45,978 bases of DNA, taken from JABMRF01 sp964584985. Lineage in GTDB: Bacteria > Patescibacteriota > Patescibacteriia > UBA11705 > JABHMO01. The first letter of the stretch is position 1. Each line of letters starts with the position of its first letter. The stretch is taken from assembly GCA_964584985.1 (NCBI GenBank), contig CAZPBK010000008.1, positions 1 to 45,978 on the forward strand, in the 5' to 3' direction. This document shows positions 1-7,034 of this stretch, piece after piece. The notes below the pieces were generated by a model. It ran no database searches and was not told the DNA's origin. It was given only the letters and a program-made list of their open reading frames with translations. Made by a program: the position numbers and the translations under genes.

Positions 1-21
1 TTCCTTTTATTTTAATTAAAT

Positions 22-606
22 ATGATTAAATTTTGTGAAAGACAAATTGAGCATGAGCAAAAACTACCGGAGCATATGTTGGTAAATTTGAACTTCGAGC
101 CTCTTGCTGAATCCAAAGTAAAAGATTCGAAATTTGACTTTGACTACTACGACGCTGACATGTTAGAGGCAAAACAAAATATAGGTAACGACCTTACTTT
201 AGAAGCAATGCGTTTTAACTCTATAGAGGACGAAACAATAACTTTTCAATTTTTAATTACTCACAAAGACAAAAAACTTCTTGAGGCAGAACTTCAATTA
301 TCAAAATTTAAGAAAAAGGACTTAGAGGCATCAACGAGTATCCAACGCTTTGATAACAGTGGTGAAACAAAACTTCCCAAGGGGTTTGGACTAAAATTTT
401 ATAAAGAGTTAATAGCTTTTATTTCTGAACTGCCAAAACGACTAAAGAAGGACATTCATCATTTTGTTTCAATGCATCTTTCATTATCGAAAACGCCACT
501 AACCCCAGAAAGGTGGCGCGAAATATTTGTTCCAATATTAAAACAATGGGATTATGAAGATAGAGGAGATGATACATGGAGCAAAGTCTATGTAATAGAC
601 ATGTAA
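22..606 (+). CDS. Hypothetical protein, 194 aa
   Basis: This is an intact open frame starting with ATG 21 bases into the window and ending in TAA. I do not recognise a family. The protein is hydrophilic and charged, with no signal peptide or membrane segment, and looks cytoplasmic. The middle (about residues 60-110) has alternating hydrophobic residues that suggest beta strands, and the C-terminal third (about 120-190) looks helical. No catalytic motif stands out. No Shine-Dalgarno sequence precedes the start, which is usual here. The next real gene is 208 bases downstream, so it is probably not in an operon with it. An overlapping frame at 576-818 is unlikely to be real. Confidence 0.6.
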   Translation: MIKFCERQIEHEQKLPEHMLVNLNFEPLAESKVKDSKFDFDYYDADMLEAKQNIGNDLTLEAMRFNSIEDETITFQFLITHKDKKLLEAELQLSKFKKKDLEASTSIQRFDNSGETKLPKGFGLKFYKELIAFISELPKRLKKDIHHFVSMHLSLSKTPLTPERWREIFVPILKQWDYEDRGDDTWSKVYVIDM

Positions 607-708
607 GAAAAGGAATACATCCAATAACTAACTATATCCCAACAATGGGTTGCGCTGATCTCATTTGTAAAAGGGTGCTCTATTTGGTACTCTTTTATTA
701 TACGAATA

Positions 709-793
709 GCGTGTATGCGGTTCGCGTATTCCTAGCGAAATATGCTCACCTAAATTTGTTTTCCGTTCAGTCAAACAAACTTCGCATACACGC
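709..793. repeat. 85-bp element bounded by perfect 11-bp inverted repeats
   Basis: GCGTGTATGCG at 709-719 is exactly inverted as CGCATACACGC at 783-793. The 63 bases between have no convincing gene. The left arm shares the 10-mer AGCGTGTATG (708-717) with another intergenic stretch at 3917-3926. The structure could be a small palindromic interspersed repeat or MITE-like remnant. No flanking target duplication is obvious. Confidence 0.5.
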
Positions 794-814
794 ATACATT
801 ATATCGATAAAACT

Positions 815-1291
815 ATGAAAATTTCAATAAAAAAAGGTTTTAGCTTTGGTTTAACCTCAGGAGTAATTACAACCTTAGGCTTGATCGTAGGTTTGCATTC
901 CGGCACTCACTCAACTTTTGTTATTATTGGCGGAATACTTGTAATCGCTATAGCGGACGGTCTGTCAGATGCCCTGGGGATCCATATATCTGAAGAATCT
1001 GCAAACAATCATTCCCAAAAAGAAATATGGGAGTCAACAATCGCCACTTTTTTATCCAAGTTCCTTTTTGCCTTAACCTTTATTATTCCAATTATGTTTT
1101 TACCACTTTTTACCGCAATTATTGTTTGTGTTTTATGGGGATTGAGTTTAATAGCAATATTTAATTACTTAATGGCAAAACAGCAACAAAATATAAAACC
1201 TTATAAAGTAGTCTTGGAACATTTAACTATCGCCGTTATAGTTGTTGTTATAACTCATTATGTTGGAGAGTGGGTGGCAACTTTTGGATAG
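815..1291 (+). CDS. VIT/CCC1-like membrane protein, probable metal transporter
   Basis: This 158-aa hydrophobic protein begins with a lysine-rich stretch, then glycine-rich helices (GLTSGVITTLGLIVGLHSG) and the segment ADGLSDALGIHISEES. That arrangement, with a D..SDA..I..SEES motif after the first helix pair, is characteristic of the VIT1/CCC1 family of vacuolar-type iron and manganese transporters. About five membrane segments are visible. It is shorter than typical family members (about 230 aa) and lacks the long cytoplasmic metal-binding loop, so it may be a minimal VIT-like protein. It stands alone, with the next unit on the opposite strand. The family call is fairly secure, but substrate and direction are inferred. 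Confidence 0.75.
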   Translation: MKISIKKGFSFGLTSGVITTLGLIVGLHSGTHSTFVIIGGILVIAIADGLSDALGIHISEESANNHSQKEIWESTIATFLSKFLFALTFIIPIMFLPLFTAIIVCVLWGLSLIAIFNYLMAKQQQNIKPYKVVLEHLTIAVIVVVITHYVGEWVATFG

Positions 1292-1332
1292 AAGTCTAAA
1301 AAAAAACTTTCTTTAAAATCATTTTTACCAAT

Positions 1333-1364
1333 AAAAAAAAGGGGCCGCTGGATGAGCCACCCCC
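1333..1364 (-). terminator. Intrinsic terminator of the minus-strand ncRNA
   Basis: On the minus strand the sequence reads GGGG, then an imperfect stem with UGG/CCA pairing around CUCAU, then CCCC, followed directly by eight T. Plus-strand coordinates are 1341-1364 for the hairpin and 1333-1340 for the T tract. No minus-strand protein gene lies upstream, so it ends the RNA unit. Confidence 0.6.
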
Positions 1365-1594
1365 GTAAAGAGTGAAAAAGGTACCGCATTTTACAATGTA
1401 TATGCCCAAGGCTTCGGTAGTGGAATCAGCTAGTCCGCGCTTTGCCCTCGCTTTATTAGACCACATTTCAGGACCTTAGCCGCTGGTCAGGGAAGGTGCA
1501 AATAACCTTTTGAACAAGCATCATTTACAATAATTTCCAGCCCTTTCGCGCTCAGAGCCACCAATCGGCTCCGAGCCACTTTCCCTTTTTCACT
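1334..1594 (-). ncRNA. Candidate structured RNA of about 260 nt, family not recognised
   Basis: There is no good open frame here, and G+C is visibly higher than in the flanks. The unit has a strong promoter (1601-1629) and a hairpin-plus-T8 terminator (1333-1364). The 5' end GTGAAAAAGG can pair exactly with CCTTTTTCAC near the 3' end, closing the molecule. Inside, GCTCGGAGCC...GGCTCTGAGC forms a hairpin close to the 5' end, and AAGGT...ACCTT and GACC...GGTC form two more. I looked for RNase P (GAGGAAAGUCC), tmRNA (tRNA-like ends, tag frame) and SRP RNA (GGAAGGAAGCAGCC) signatures and found none. Size would also suit an unusual 6S-like RNA, but the fold is not rod-like. The ends are estimates. 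Confidence 0.6.
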
Positions 1595-1600
1595 GCTTTC

Positions 1601-1629
1601 ATAATAATATAATAAAAAATTCCAGTCAA
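1601..1629 (-). promoter_or_regulatory. Sigma70-type promoter of the ncRNA
   Basis: On the minus strand TTGACT (1624-1629) is followed after 17 bases by TATTAT (1601-1606). Each box matches the consensus at five of six positions. The predicted start is near 1594, just upstream of the closing stem of the RNA. Confidence 0.6.
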
Positions 1630-1670
1630 CAAAACATGTCAAACTTTTTTAATCTATTAGATTAAATATT

Positions 1671-1850
1671 ATGAAAAAATCTTTAAGAAAAAACTGGCAT
1701 TTGGGATTTTTCGGTTTTTTTGGCTTTTATGGAATAATCGGAATAGCTGAACAAGAATGGGGTTTATTACTCTGGTTTGTCTGGTTTATTTGGTTTGTTT
1801 ATTATATTCCCGTTAAAAATAAACCTAAATCCCAATCTAAATATATATGA
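1671..1850 (+). CDS. Small membrane protein, 59 aa
   Basis: ATG at 1671 opens a 59-codon frame ending in TGA. The N-terminus is basic (KKSLRKN). It is followed by two hydrophobic stretches rich in Phe, Gly, Trp and Ile, broken by AEQEWG, and a basic tail (NKPKSQSK), giving a small two-helix hairpin with both ends probably inside. The aromatic, glycine-rich character recalls small uncharacterised membrane proteins such as DUF3796, but similarity is too weak to assign. It is divergent from the ncRNA unit, with its start 41 bases from that promoter's -35 box. The frame could be chance, but the clean topology argues for a real gene. Confidence 0.55.
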   Translation: MKKSLRKNWHLGFFGFFGFYGIIGIAEQEWGLLLWFVWFIWFVYYIPVKNKPKSQSKYI

Positions 1851-2274
1851 ATAATCAATAAAAAGCCGGTCTTTCTATTACCTGTTAAATTATTTTCTTA
1901 TGTTTTTCTAATTTAAAAACTATAAAAAAAACAACTGAAAAATGAAAAAACAAAATCCCTGCCCCGGCCGTCGGTTGAAAAAGCGACAGCAGAACAGGAA
2001 AGCAAGGTTGGGAATATGATTGATCTTTTCATGTAAGAATTCTCGAACAATGGAACAAAGCAGTCAATCGTGTGAAAAAATGATAGCAAACGATTTTTGG
2101 AAACCTGTTTTGGTTCAAGGCAAAATAAAAAGGAACACAAAAACGGGGTAGCTTATATTTATAAAAAAAGACCGAGCAACACAAACAATATGAAGAAGAC
2201 TTGGGTTAGGCTGAATAAAACCTTTTTCCCAAATAAATGAATTAAATCATTCTAATTGTATAACATGAAACAAA
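1851..2274. other. Intergenic stretch without a convincing gene
   Basis: No frame of normal length fits. Short plus-strand frames exist at about 1942 (25 aa, MKKQNPCPGRRLKKRQQNRK...) and at 2050-2151 (33 aa, MEQSSQSCEKMIANDFWKPV...). The G+C-rich patch around 1955-1985 differs from its surroundings. It may be the remains of a decayed gene. No promoter or repeat was identified. Confidence 0.4.
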
Positions 2275-3030
2275 ATGACTGAACTCATTATAACCGCTTT
2301 TATTGCGGCTTTTATCCTTCAATTTTTGGACGCTTCAGCGGGTATGGGCTATGGCACACTCAGCGCCATATTAATTCTTTTTAATTTTCCTCCTTTGGAA
2401 GCAATTTCCGCGGTTATTTGCACCGGCGCTGTTTTAAGCTTGTTGGCCGGTTTTTTACATCATGGATTTAAAAATATTGACCTTGCGGATAAAAAAAACA
2501 AAAAAATACTCCTTGTTTTAATCGGTTTTGGCATCTTCGCCATTACCGTGGGAGTTTTTACCGCGATGAACATTCCTGCCTTTTATTTAAAACTTTATAT
2601 AGGGATCTTGGTCTCGGCCATAGGTATTTTTATCTTGATTAAAAAATCAAAAAAACGCACCTTTTCATGGAAAAGATTGCTGTTTTTCGGCTCTTTGGCC
2701 TCTTTTAACAAAGGCCTTTCCGGAGAAGGATACGGACCGGTTTTGGCGGGCGGACAAATTCTTTCCGGCGTTGATCCTAAAAAAGCGGTGGGAATAACCG
2801 CTCTATCCGAAGGGATTGTCAGTTTAGTCGGTTTTAGCTTTTTTATTTTAATCAACGGAATGGCAAGCGTTAACTGGATTTTGATAGTTTGCCTTTTGGC
2901 CGGAGGCTTAATTTCCACTCCCTTAGCCGTTTATTTTGTCAAATCAACAAAAACTGAAAAATTAAAATATTTGATCGGCCTAATCAGTCTTGCTTCGGGG
3001 CTTTTGATAATAATTAGAATGTTCACTTGA
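2275..3030 (+). CDS. TauE/SafE (TSUP) family membrane exporter
   Basis: The 251-aa protein has about eight membrane helices and the two-half layout of the TSUP family. An N-terminal half contains FLDASAGMGYGTLSAILIL and the second half repeats the pattern with NKGLSGEGYGPVLAGGQ. These paired G(M/E)GYG motifs are the family signature. TSUP proteins export sulfite, sulfonates or other organic anions, and some are importers, so the substrate here is unknown. Length is normal. The ATG at 2275 follows a short AT-rich leader with no clear Shine-Dalgarno. There are no sulfur-metabolism genes nearby to narrow the role. Confidence 0.88.
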   Translation: MTELIITAFIAAFILQFLDASAGMGYGTLSAILILFNFPPLEAISAVICTGAVLSLLAGFLHHGFKNIDLADKKNKKILLVLIGFGIFAITVGVFTAMNIPAFYLKLYIGILVSAIGIFILIKKSKKRTFSWKRLLFFGSLASFNKGLSGEGYGPVLAGGQILSGVDPKKAVGITALSEGIVSLVGFSFFILINGMASVNWILIVCLLAGGLISTPLAVYFVKSTKTEKLKYLIGLISLASGLLIIIRMFT

Positions 3031-3371
3031 CCTTCCCGGAAAAAACCGCATGGGCTTTTAGTATAAAAATTTTTAATAATTAATCAAAATAACTATGTCT
3101 AAAAAATCCCGAAAAATATTTTTTGAACTCGCTCCTTTCAGTCGTCGGGGCGTATAACAAGGGACAGGCTCGGCTCTCACCCAAATTTCAGCTTCTTTTT
3201 TGTATTCTTTTATGATAAACTTAATAATGAGGAATACAAAAANNNNNNNNNNNNNNNNNNNNNNNNNNNNNNNNNNNNNNNNNNNNNNNNNNNNNNNNNN
3301 NNNNNNNNNNNNNNNNNNNNNNNNNNNNNNNNNNNNNNNNNNCATTAGACAAAATAAATTATTTTAGCCCT
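3031..3371. other. Intergenic stretch with a 100-N assembly gap at 3243-3342
   Basis: The left part (3110-3190) includes a G+C-richer stretch (CGTCGGGGCGTATAACAAGG, 3139-3158) that looks unlike its neighbours and resembles interspersed intergenic repeats. It is followed by an AT-rich run into the N block. The 100-base length is a conventional scaffolding placeholder, so the real distance is unknown. No gene is supported on either side of the gap within this stretch. Confidence 0.5.
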
Positions 3372-3896
3372 ATGGCAGAGAACAAGATCGCGCAAAAAAT
3401 TATTATAACCGGCATGCCATATTCCGGAAAATCTTATGTCTCCGATTTTTTGAAAAAGAATGGTGAAAATGTAATTGACGCAGATAGTATTAAAGGACTT
3501 GGACAGTGGTTTGATAAGAGAGGAAACAAAGTAGATTTTCCTCACGATGCAAGCAAAGAATGGCTAGATACCCATGATTTTTTATGGGACAAGAATTTTT
3601 TGCACTTGTGGTTAACAGAACAGAAATCAAGTGTTTATATTTTTGGGTTCGCCGCTAACATTCTTGAGTTACTCGACTTATTTGATAAAGCATACTATTT
3701 AGATATATCGCCCGAGGTATTGAAACAACGTTTTGTTGAAAACGAGAGAGCAAATCCAATGGGTCAAACAGAAGAACAACAAGAAACAATTTTAAGAGAT
3801 CTAAGTGACTTCGCCCAAAAAGCCAAAGAAAAAGGATTGATCTTTATTCAAGCAGACCAGTCACCAGAAAAAATTTACAAAATAGTGACGGGCTAA
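3372..3896 (+). CDS. P-loop kinase-like NTPase (AAA_17/AAA_18 type)
   Basis: This is a 174-aa soluble protein. Near the N-terminus, IIITGMPYSGKSYVSDFL is a Walker A loop (GxxxxGKS) after a beta strand. Downstream there is a core strand with VIDADS, an acidic candidate for substrate or magnesium contact, then YYLDISPEVLKQRFVENERAN, which resembles the lid helix with basic residues in small-molecule kinases such as adenylate, cytidylate, shikimate or dephospho-CoA kinase. The whole length fits that superfamily. The substrate cannot be inferred. The start is 29 bases from the assembly gap and no Shine-Dalgarno is visible, but the Walker loop begins at residue 14, so little could be missing. Confidence 0.7.
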   Translation: MAENKIAQKIIITGMPYSGKSYVSDFLKKNGENVIDADSIKGLGQWFDKRGNKVDFPHDASKEWLDTHDFLWDKNFLHLWLTEQKSSVYIFGFAANILELLDLFDKAYYLDISPEVLKQRFVENERANPMGQTEEQQETILRDLSDFAQKAKEKGLIFIQADQSPEKIYKIVTG

Positions 3897-3910
3897 AATA
3901 ATTTACATCG

Positions 3911-3960
3911 CGCAACAGCGTGTATGAGGGTCTCGCCAGAGGCGGACAGGCAAGAAAAAC
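3911..3960. repeat. Probable interspersed intergenic repeat
   Basis: A G+C-rich 50-base block (AACAGCGTGTATGAGGGTCT, 3914-3933, then GGCGGACAGG) sits in otherwise AT-rich intergenic DNA. It shares AGCGTGTATG with the arm of the inverted-repeat element at 709-793. No coding capacity is seen. Copies elsewhere in the genome are expected but cannot be tested here. Confidence 0.4.
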
Positions 3961-4001
3961 TGCGTAAATAATTCTTTATCTAAATTTTTAAAAAATAAAA
4001 A

Positions 4002-4340
4002 ATGAGCTTATCCGCTAAAATTCTACACATTTTTCTAAACACCATTCCGATCATATTGATGATCGTCTTGATTCCCATAATAAAAAACGACCATTGGCTG
4101 GCCGGTTTATATATTTTAATTATTGTGGTGGCTTTTTTATTTAAACACAAAAAAAACGATTTTTTGTTCCTGTTTTTCGGACTGGTAATTATGACCGCGG
4201 CTGAATACTTGTTTATTTCCACCGGAGTAGAAACCTTTGTCAGAAATAGCTTTTTGGGAATCATGCCTATCTGGTTGCCGATTCTTTGGGGCTATGGCTT
4301 TGTGGTTATTAAACGGTCTGTGGTTATTTTAAACAAGTAA
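4002..4340 (+). CDS. Four-helix integral membrane protein, unknown function
   Basis: The 112-aa product is almost entirely hydrophobic, with about four membrane helices: residues 8-28, 32-48, 53-72 and 90-106. Conserved-looking features are AEYLFISTGVETF before the last helix and WLPILWGYGFVVIKR at the end, where paired Trp and Pro residues suggest a ligand pocket or a helix interface. I do not recognise a named family. It ends 3 bases before the stop codon of the convergent gene at 4344-4523, with no terminator between. No partner gene suggests a role. Confidence 0.6.
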   Translation: MSLSAKILHIFLNTIPIILMIVLIPIIKNDHWLAGLYILIIVVAFLFKHKKNDFLFLFFGLVIMTAAEYLFISTGVETFVRNSFLGIMPIWLPILWGYGFVVIKRSVVILNK

Positions 4341-4343
4341 AAT

Positions 4344-4523
4344 TTAATCTTCCAAAACTTCAATAGTCAGTTTAACTTTTTTTCTATCGCCAACTTTTGG
4401 CACAATTGATTCCAGCATTTGACCGAATTTTTTACCTGAATCTTCAAAAGTAATGTGATTGTAGTCTTTATTGCCCAGCTTTTCTATTCGGCTGACCAAA
4501 AAACCTTGCATTGATTTTTTCAT
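4344..4523 (-). CDS. Small hypothetical protein, 59 aa
   Basis: I chose the ATG at 4523 (MKKSMQGFLVS...). A further in-frame ATG lies at 4562 but would add 13 mostly hydrophobic residues encoded by very AT-rich leader DNA. The protein is soluble and mixed-charge, with predicted beta-alpha-beta character and the phrase HITFEDSGKKF. That phrase faintly resembles AITFESGKTLAKI in the 88-aa protein at 5255-5521, so the two might be distant relatives. No function can be assigned. It is convergent with the gene ending at 4340 and divergent from the ferredoxin fusion at 4586, sharing a 62-base intergenic region. Confidence 0.55.
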   Translation of the reverse strand: MKKSMQGFLVSRIEKLGNKDYNHITFEDSGKKFGQMLESIVPKVGDRKKVKLTIEVLED

Positions 4524-4585
4524 ATATATTTGTTTAAGCTTAATTATAAAATAATAACACATAATAAATCAGTTGAAAATAATTT

Positions 4586-5167
4586 ATGCTGTTTATAAAT
4601 CAAAAAAAATGTATTGGTTGCGGGGTTTGCCAAAAAAAATGCCCGACCGGCGCCATTAAAGTTAACAAAAACACAGGATTGGCCGTAATTGATAAAGATA
4701 AGTGTATAAATTGCGGGCTGTGTTTGCAAAATTGTCCACAAAAAGCTATTTGGGACATAAAAGGAGAATTTACCATTGCTTTAGGCACGGACGACCAAAA
4801 AACCATTAAGTCCAAAGAGCATGTGGGCATGTCTGAATATTTCCAAATCTGGCAATACTGGCCGGAAAAAGACAAGCTTGAATTTGTGGAAAATCGGCCA
4901 AATAAAAAATACCAAGAAAGCCAGGAAACAGTCCACGGCGATCCGGGCAAAGCCGAAGCTACGGCCACAGCGCTTAAAGGCGTTGATATTTTGATCGGCA
5001 AAATGATCGGTCCAAATGTTAAAAGATTAAAATTCAAATTTATTCCCGTGGTTGTTAGGGAAACGGCTATTAAACAAGCCTTGGAAATTATAAAAAATAA
5101 TTTTGCGGAAATTTTTGAAGCGCAACAAAAACCAGGGGAATTAAGGCGGGGACTGGTTTTGATATAA
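4586..5167 (+). CDS. 2x[4Fe-4S] ferredoxin fused to a NifX/NifB-like cofactor domain
   Basis: Residues 1-55 hold two classical [4Fe-4S] motifs: CIGCGVCQKKCP (Cys 9, 12, 15, 19) and CINCGLCLQNCP (Cys 40, 43, 46, 50). Residues about 85-190 match the dinitrogenase iron-molybdenum cofactor biosynthesis fold (NifX/NafY/NifB C-terminal type, PF02579). The clues are FVENRPNKKY, a His-containing HGDPGKAEATA, and ALKGVDILIGKMIGPN. Stand-alone members of this fold occur in many organisms that do not fix nitrogen and are thought to bind Fe-S or metal clusters. No nif genes are nearby. The likely role is redox-linked cluster binding or delivery, but that is inference. A terminator follows at 5211-5240. 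Confidence 0.8.
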   Translation: MLFINQKKCIGCGVCQKKCPTGAIKVNKNTGLAVIDKDKCINCGLCLQNCPQKAIWDIKGEFTIALGTDDQKTIKSKEHVGMSEYFQIWQYWPEKDKLEFVENRPNKKYQESQETVHGDPGKAEATATALKGVDILIGKMIGPNVKRLKFKFIPVVVRETAIKQALEIIKNNFAEIFEAQQKPGELRRGLVLI

Positions 5168-5210
5168 AAACCGATACTGTTTTTTAAAACAATAAAATTG
5201 TTGTCATTAA

Positions 5211-5240
5211 AAAAAACCGCCCAAAGAGTTGAGCGGTTTT
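5211..5240. terminator. Bidirectional intrinsic terminator
   Basis: AAAACCGC and GCGGTTTT form a perfect stem around a 12-base loop. Plus-strand transcripts from 4586-5167 meet TTTTATT. Minus-strand transcripts from 5255-5832 meet a run of eight T, so it is stronger in that direction. It sits exactly between the convergent genes. Confidence 0.8.
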
Positions 5241-5254
5241 ATTGTTGAAAAAGA

Positions 5255-5521
5255 TTACGGCAACGGGGAAACGGATTGTTCAATCAAATCCCCGTCTTCA
5301 GGACAATAATCCACAGGATTGATTGGTTTTTTTTGACCCGAATCACCGTCAATCAGATTCAAACTCACAAGCGGAGAACCCAGTCTTTTATCTGCGTATT
5401 CTTGGAATATCTTCGCCAAGGTTTTCCCTGACTCAAAAGTAATGGCAAAAGTTTCTCTGGGGCACGCTTCTCCGAGTTTTTGATCTTCCGAACCGCAAAT
5501 TCTCATAATCAATCTGGCCAT
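5255..5521 (-). CDS. Hypothetical protein, 88 aa
   Basis: The start at 5521 is chosen because AAGGGGGA, a strong Shine-Dalgarno sequence, lies just upstream. An in-frame ATG at 5569 lacks one. The protein (MARLIMRICGSEDQKLGEA...) is soluble and acidic toward its C-terminus, with a strand-rich centre (TFAITFESGKTLAKIF). No family is recognised. Its start codon lies inside the last codons of the preceding gene (13-base overlap with 5509-5832), so the two are probably translationally coupled, with the terminator at 5211-5240 ending the unit. The clear ribosome binding site is unusual in this window. Confidence 0.65.
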   Translation of the reverse strand: MARLIMRICGSEDQKLGEACPRETFAITFESGKTLAKIFQEYADKRLGSPLVSLNLIDGDSGQKKPINPVDYCPEDGDLIEQSVSPLP

Positions 5522-5832
5522 TCTGTTCCCCCTTGATAAAAAAAACCGATTATCAATCTGATCCGCCATTCAGACAAGCCGTTTTTTTGACATTTTTTGA
5601 TTTGATCAGCCAAGACCTTTTCCGCCTTTTCCTGACGCCGCACCCGCCCGGACAAGATCTCATTAGCCACGGCAATATCTATCATATTAAGCTGAATAAT
5701 GTCAGTGGTTTCACCAAAACCAGGCAGACTCTTTTGGTAAACCAAATAGCTTTCAGCCAAACCTGACAACAATCTTCTTTTTCTTGAGCCAAGACCAATC
5801 TTGGCTATGTTTTTTTTGGCAAACAAAAACAT
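5509..5832 (-). CDS. Hypothetical protein, 107 aa
   Basis: The ATG at 5832 is preceded by CCAAGGAGGAGAAA, a near-perfect Shine-Dalgarno at good spacing. The product is basic and mostly helical (KNIAKIGLGSRKRRLLSGLAESYLVYQ), with heptad-like leucines and isoleucines and a lysine/arginine-rich second half (SGRVRRQEKAEKVLADQIKK). There is no membrane helix and no recognised family. The basic, helical character would suit nucleic-acid binding, but this is only a guess. It lies upstream of, and overlaps, the 88-aa gene. Its own upstream region runs into the assembly gap, so operon extent is unknown. Confidence 0.65.
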   Translation of the reverse strand: MFLFAKKNIAKIGLGSRKRRLLSGLAESYLVYQKSLPGFGETTDIIQLNMIDIAVANEILSGRVRRQEKAEKVLADQIKKCQKNGLSEWRIRLIIGFFYQGGTEWPD

Positions 5833-5866
5833 TTTCTCCTCCTTGGTTGATAAAAGAACTTAACAA

Positions 5867-5966
5867 NNNNNNNNNNNNNNNNNNNNNNNNNNNNNNNNNN
5901 NNNNNNNNNNNNNNNNNNNNNNNNNNNNNNNNNNNNNNNNNNNNNNNNNNNNNNNNNNNNNNNNNN
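5867..5966. other. 100-N assembly gap
   Basis: A run of exactly 100 N interrupts the minus-strand small-gene cluster. It hides the 3' end of the gene starting at 5993. True length is unknown, as 100 is a common placeholder. Confidence 0.95.
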
Positions 5967-5993
5967 TTCCACATATTCTTTAAAAACCTTCAT
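5967..5993 (-). CDS. Start of a truncated gene (MKVFKEYVE...), cut by the gap
   Basis: ATG at 5993 is preceded by CCAAGGAGGAACGG, the same ten bases (CCAAGGAGGA) that precede the 107-aa gene at 5832, and by a good promoter at 6039-6067. Only nine codons are visible before the N run. It is likely the first gene of the small cluster continuing at 5832 and 5521. Nothing can be said of its function. Confidence 0.6.
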
Positions 5994-6038
5994 CCGTTCC
6001 TCCTTGGGTTAAAGAACAATAATTCTGTTGAATAATTC

Positions 6039-6067
6039 AATTTAACAATTTTGATAAAAATTGTCAA
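6039..6067 (-). promoter_or_regulatory. Promoter of the gap-interrupted small-gene cluster
   Basis: Minus strand: perfect TTGACA (6062-6067), a 17-base spacer, then TAAATT (6039-6044). The predicted start is about 40 bases upstream of the strong Shine-Dalgarno and ATG at 5993. Confidence 0.6.
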
Positions 6068-6077
6068 CAAATATAAA

Positions 6078-6106
6078 AAATACCGCTTAACAAAAAGCGG
6101 GTATTT
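6078..6106 (-). terminator. Intrinsic terminator after the DMT permease gene
   Basis: Minus strand: AAATACCCGC, a loop, then GCGGTATTT with a run of seven T. The stem has a one-base bulge. It lies 22 bases past the stop of 6129-7034 and just upstream of the promoter at 6039-6067. Confidence 0.7.
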
Positions 6107-6128
6107 TAAAAATTATTTTAACTGATTT

Positions 6129-7034
6129 TCAATACTTTTTCTGAGTTTGCCAATTTTTTCGAGCCATACTTCTTTTATTCAAGAAATAATACCCATATCC
6201 CACGGTTAGAACCAAAATTAACAAAACAAGGCTCAACCAATACTCTTTTTGAACAAAGCATTGACTCAAAATAATCCCCACAGGACACAATAAAAACAAA
6301 ATTTTGGCCGTAGAACTAATAGATAGATTGTTTATGGCTTGATACCATGACCAAACAAAAATCAACAAAAAAACACCTGTCAGGATAACCCAACTCCATT
6401 GAGAGTAATTTACATATAAAAACAATTCCGCCTTCCCCGTAAAAAACGCATAACTCAGCAAAACCAAAGAACCAAAAAACATCTTAGCCCAAGCGGCCAC
6501 TTCCGGTTCAACTGATTTTAGAATATTTTTCACCAATAAAAATTCCCAGGCTAAAAGCAACGCCGCGATAAAAAACAAAAAATAACTCAGACTAAAATCA
6601 GATCCCCACAAAGTAAATAAAACACCTCCCGCAGACAAAAATACGGAATAATTAAAAAATGTTTTTTTTCTTGATGATCTCTTCAAAAAAATCAACAACA
6701 GGGTAGTCAGCCAGACCAAAATAGAGCCCATCATAACTCCTTGTTCCGTTGTCCCGCTCAGATCAATCGCTCTTAAAAAAGCCAAACCGGAACCACCGCC
6801 TACAAGACCCAATAACAAAAGATTGAACCAACCCTTTCTTCCTATTTTTCCCAATTGATCAGCCACCAACGGAGAAATGACAGTTAAAGATAAAACCAAA
6901 GAGGCAAAAAGTCCGCTTAACACCGCCAAAACAAAAATATCATCAACAAAAATTAAAAAGGCGGATTGACCTAAGAAGATTAAGAATCCACCCAATAGAG
7001 CGGCGGATAAAGCAAATTTAGTTCCCGTTTTCAT
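6129..7034 (-). CDS. EamA/DMT-family 10-helix permease
   Basis: The first ATG is at 7034 (MKTGTKFALSAALLGG). A TTG at 7046 would add four residues and is less likely. The 301-aa protein has about ten membrane helices in two five-helix halves, each starting with a small-residue-rich helix, as in the EamA drug/metabolite transporter superfamily. The first half includes LRAIDLSGTTEQGVMMGS, the typical loop and helix around the third and fourth segments, and the tail is basic. Exporters of amino acids, nucleotides or metabolites belong here, so the substrate is unknown. It is a single-gene unit with its own terminator and is divergent from the HPP gene. Confidence 0.75.
   Translation of the reverse strand: MKTGTKFALSAALLGGFLIFLGQSAFLIFVDDIFVLAVLSGLFASLVLSLTVISPLVADQLGKIGRKGWFNLLLLGLVGGGSGLAFLRAIDLSGTTEQGVMMGSILVWLTTLLLIFLKRSSRKKTFFNYSVFLSAGGVLFTLWGSDFSLSYFLFFIAALLLAWEFLLVKNILKSVEPEVAAWAKMFFGSLVLLSYAFFTGKAELFLYVNYSQWSWVILTGVFLLIFVWSWYQAINNLSISSTAKILFLLCPVGIILSQCFVQKEYWLSLVLLILVLTVGYGYYFLNKRSMARKNWQTQKKY

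Noticed and set aside
576..818. 80-aa plus-strand frame overlapping the first gene
   Set aside because: It overlaps the end of a better gene, runs through the inverted-repeat element, has no family resemblance and an unlikely composition.
1334..1594. Assignment of the RNA as tmRNA, RNase P or SRP RNA
   Set aside because: The diagnostic conserved sequences of each were looked for on both strands and not found; only an unnamed ncRNA is claimed.
1913..2140. 75-aa minus-strand frame
   Set aside because: It is Phe/Ser/Cys-rich as expected from antisense reading of A-rich DNA, with no start signal or homology hint.
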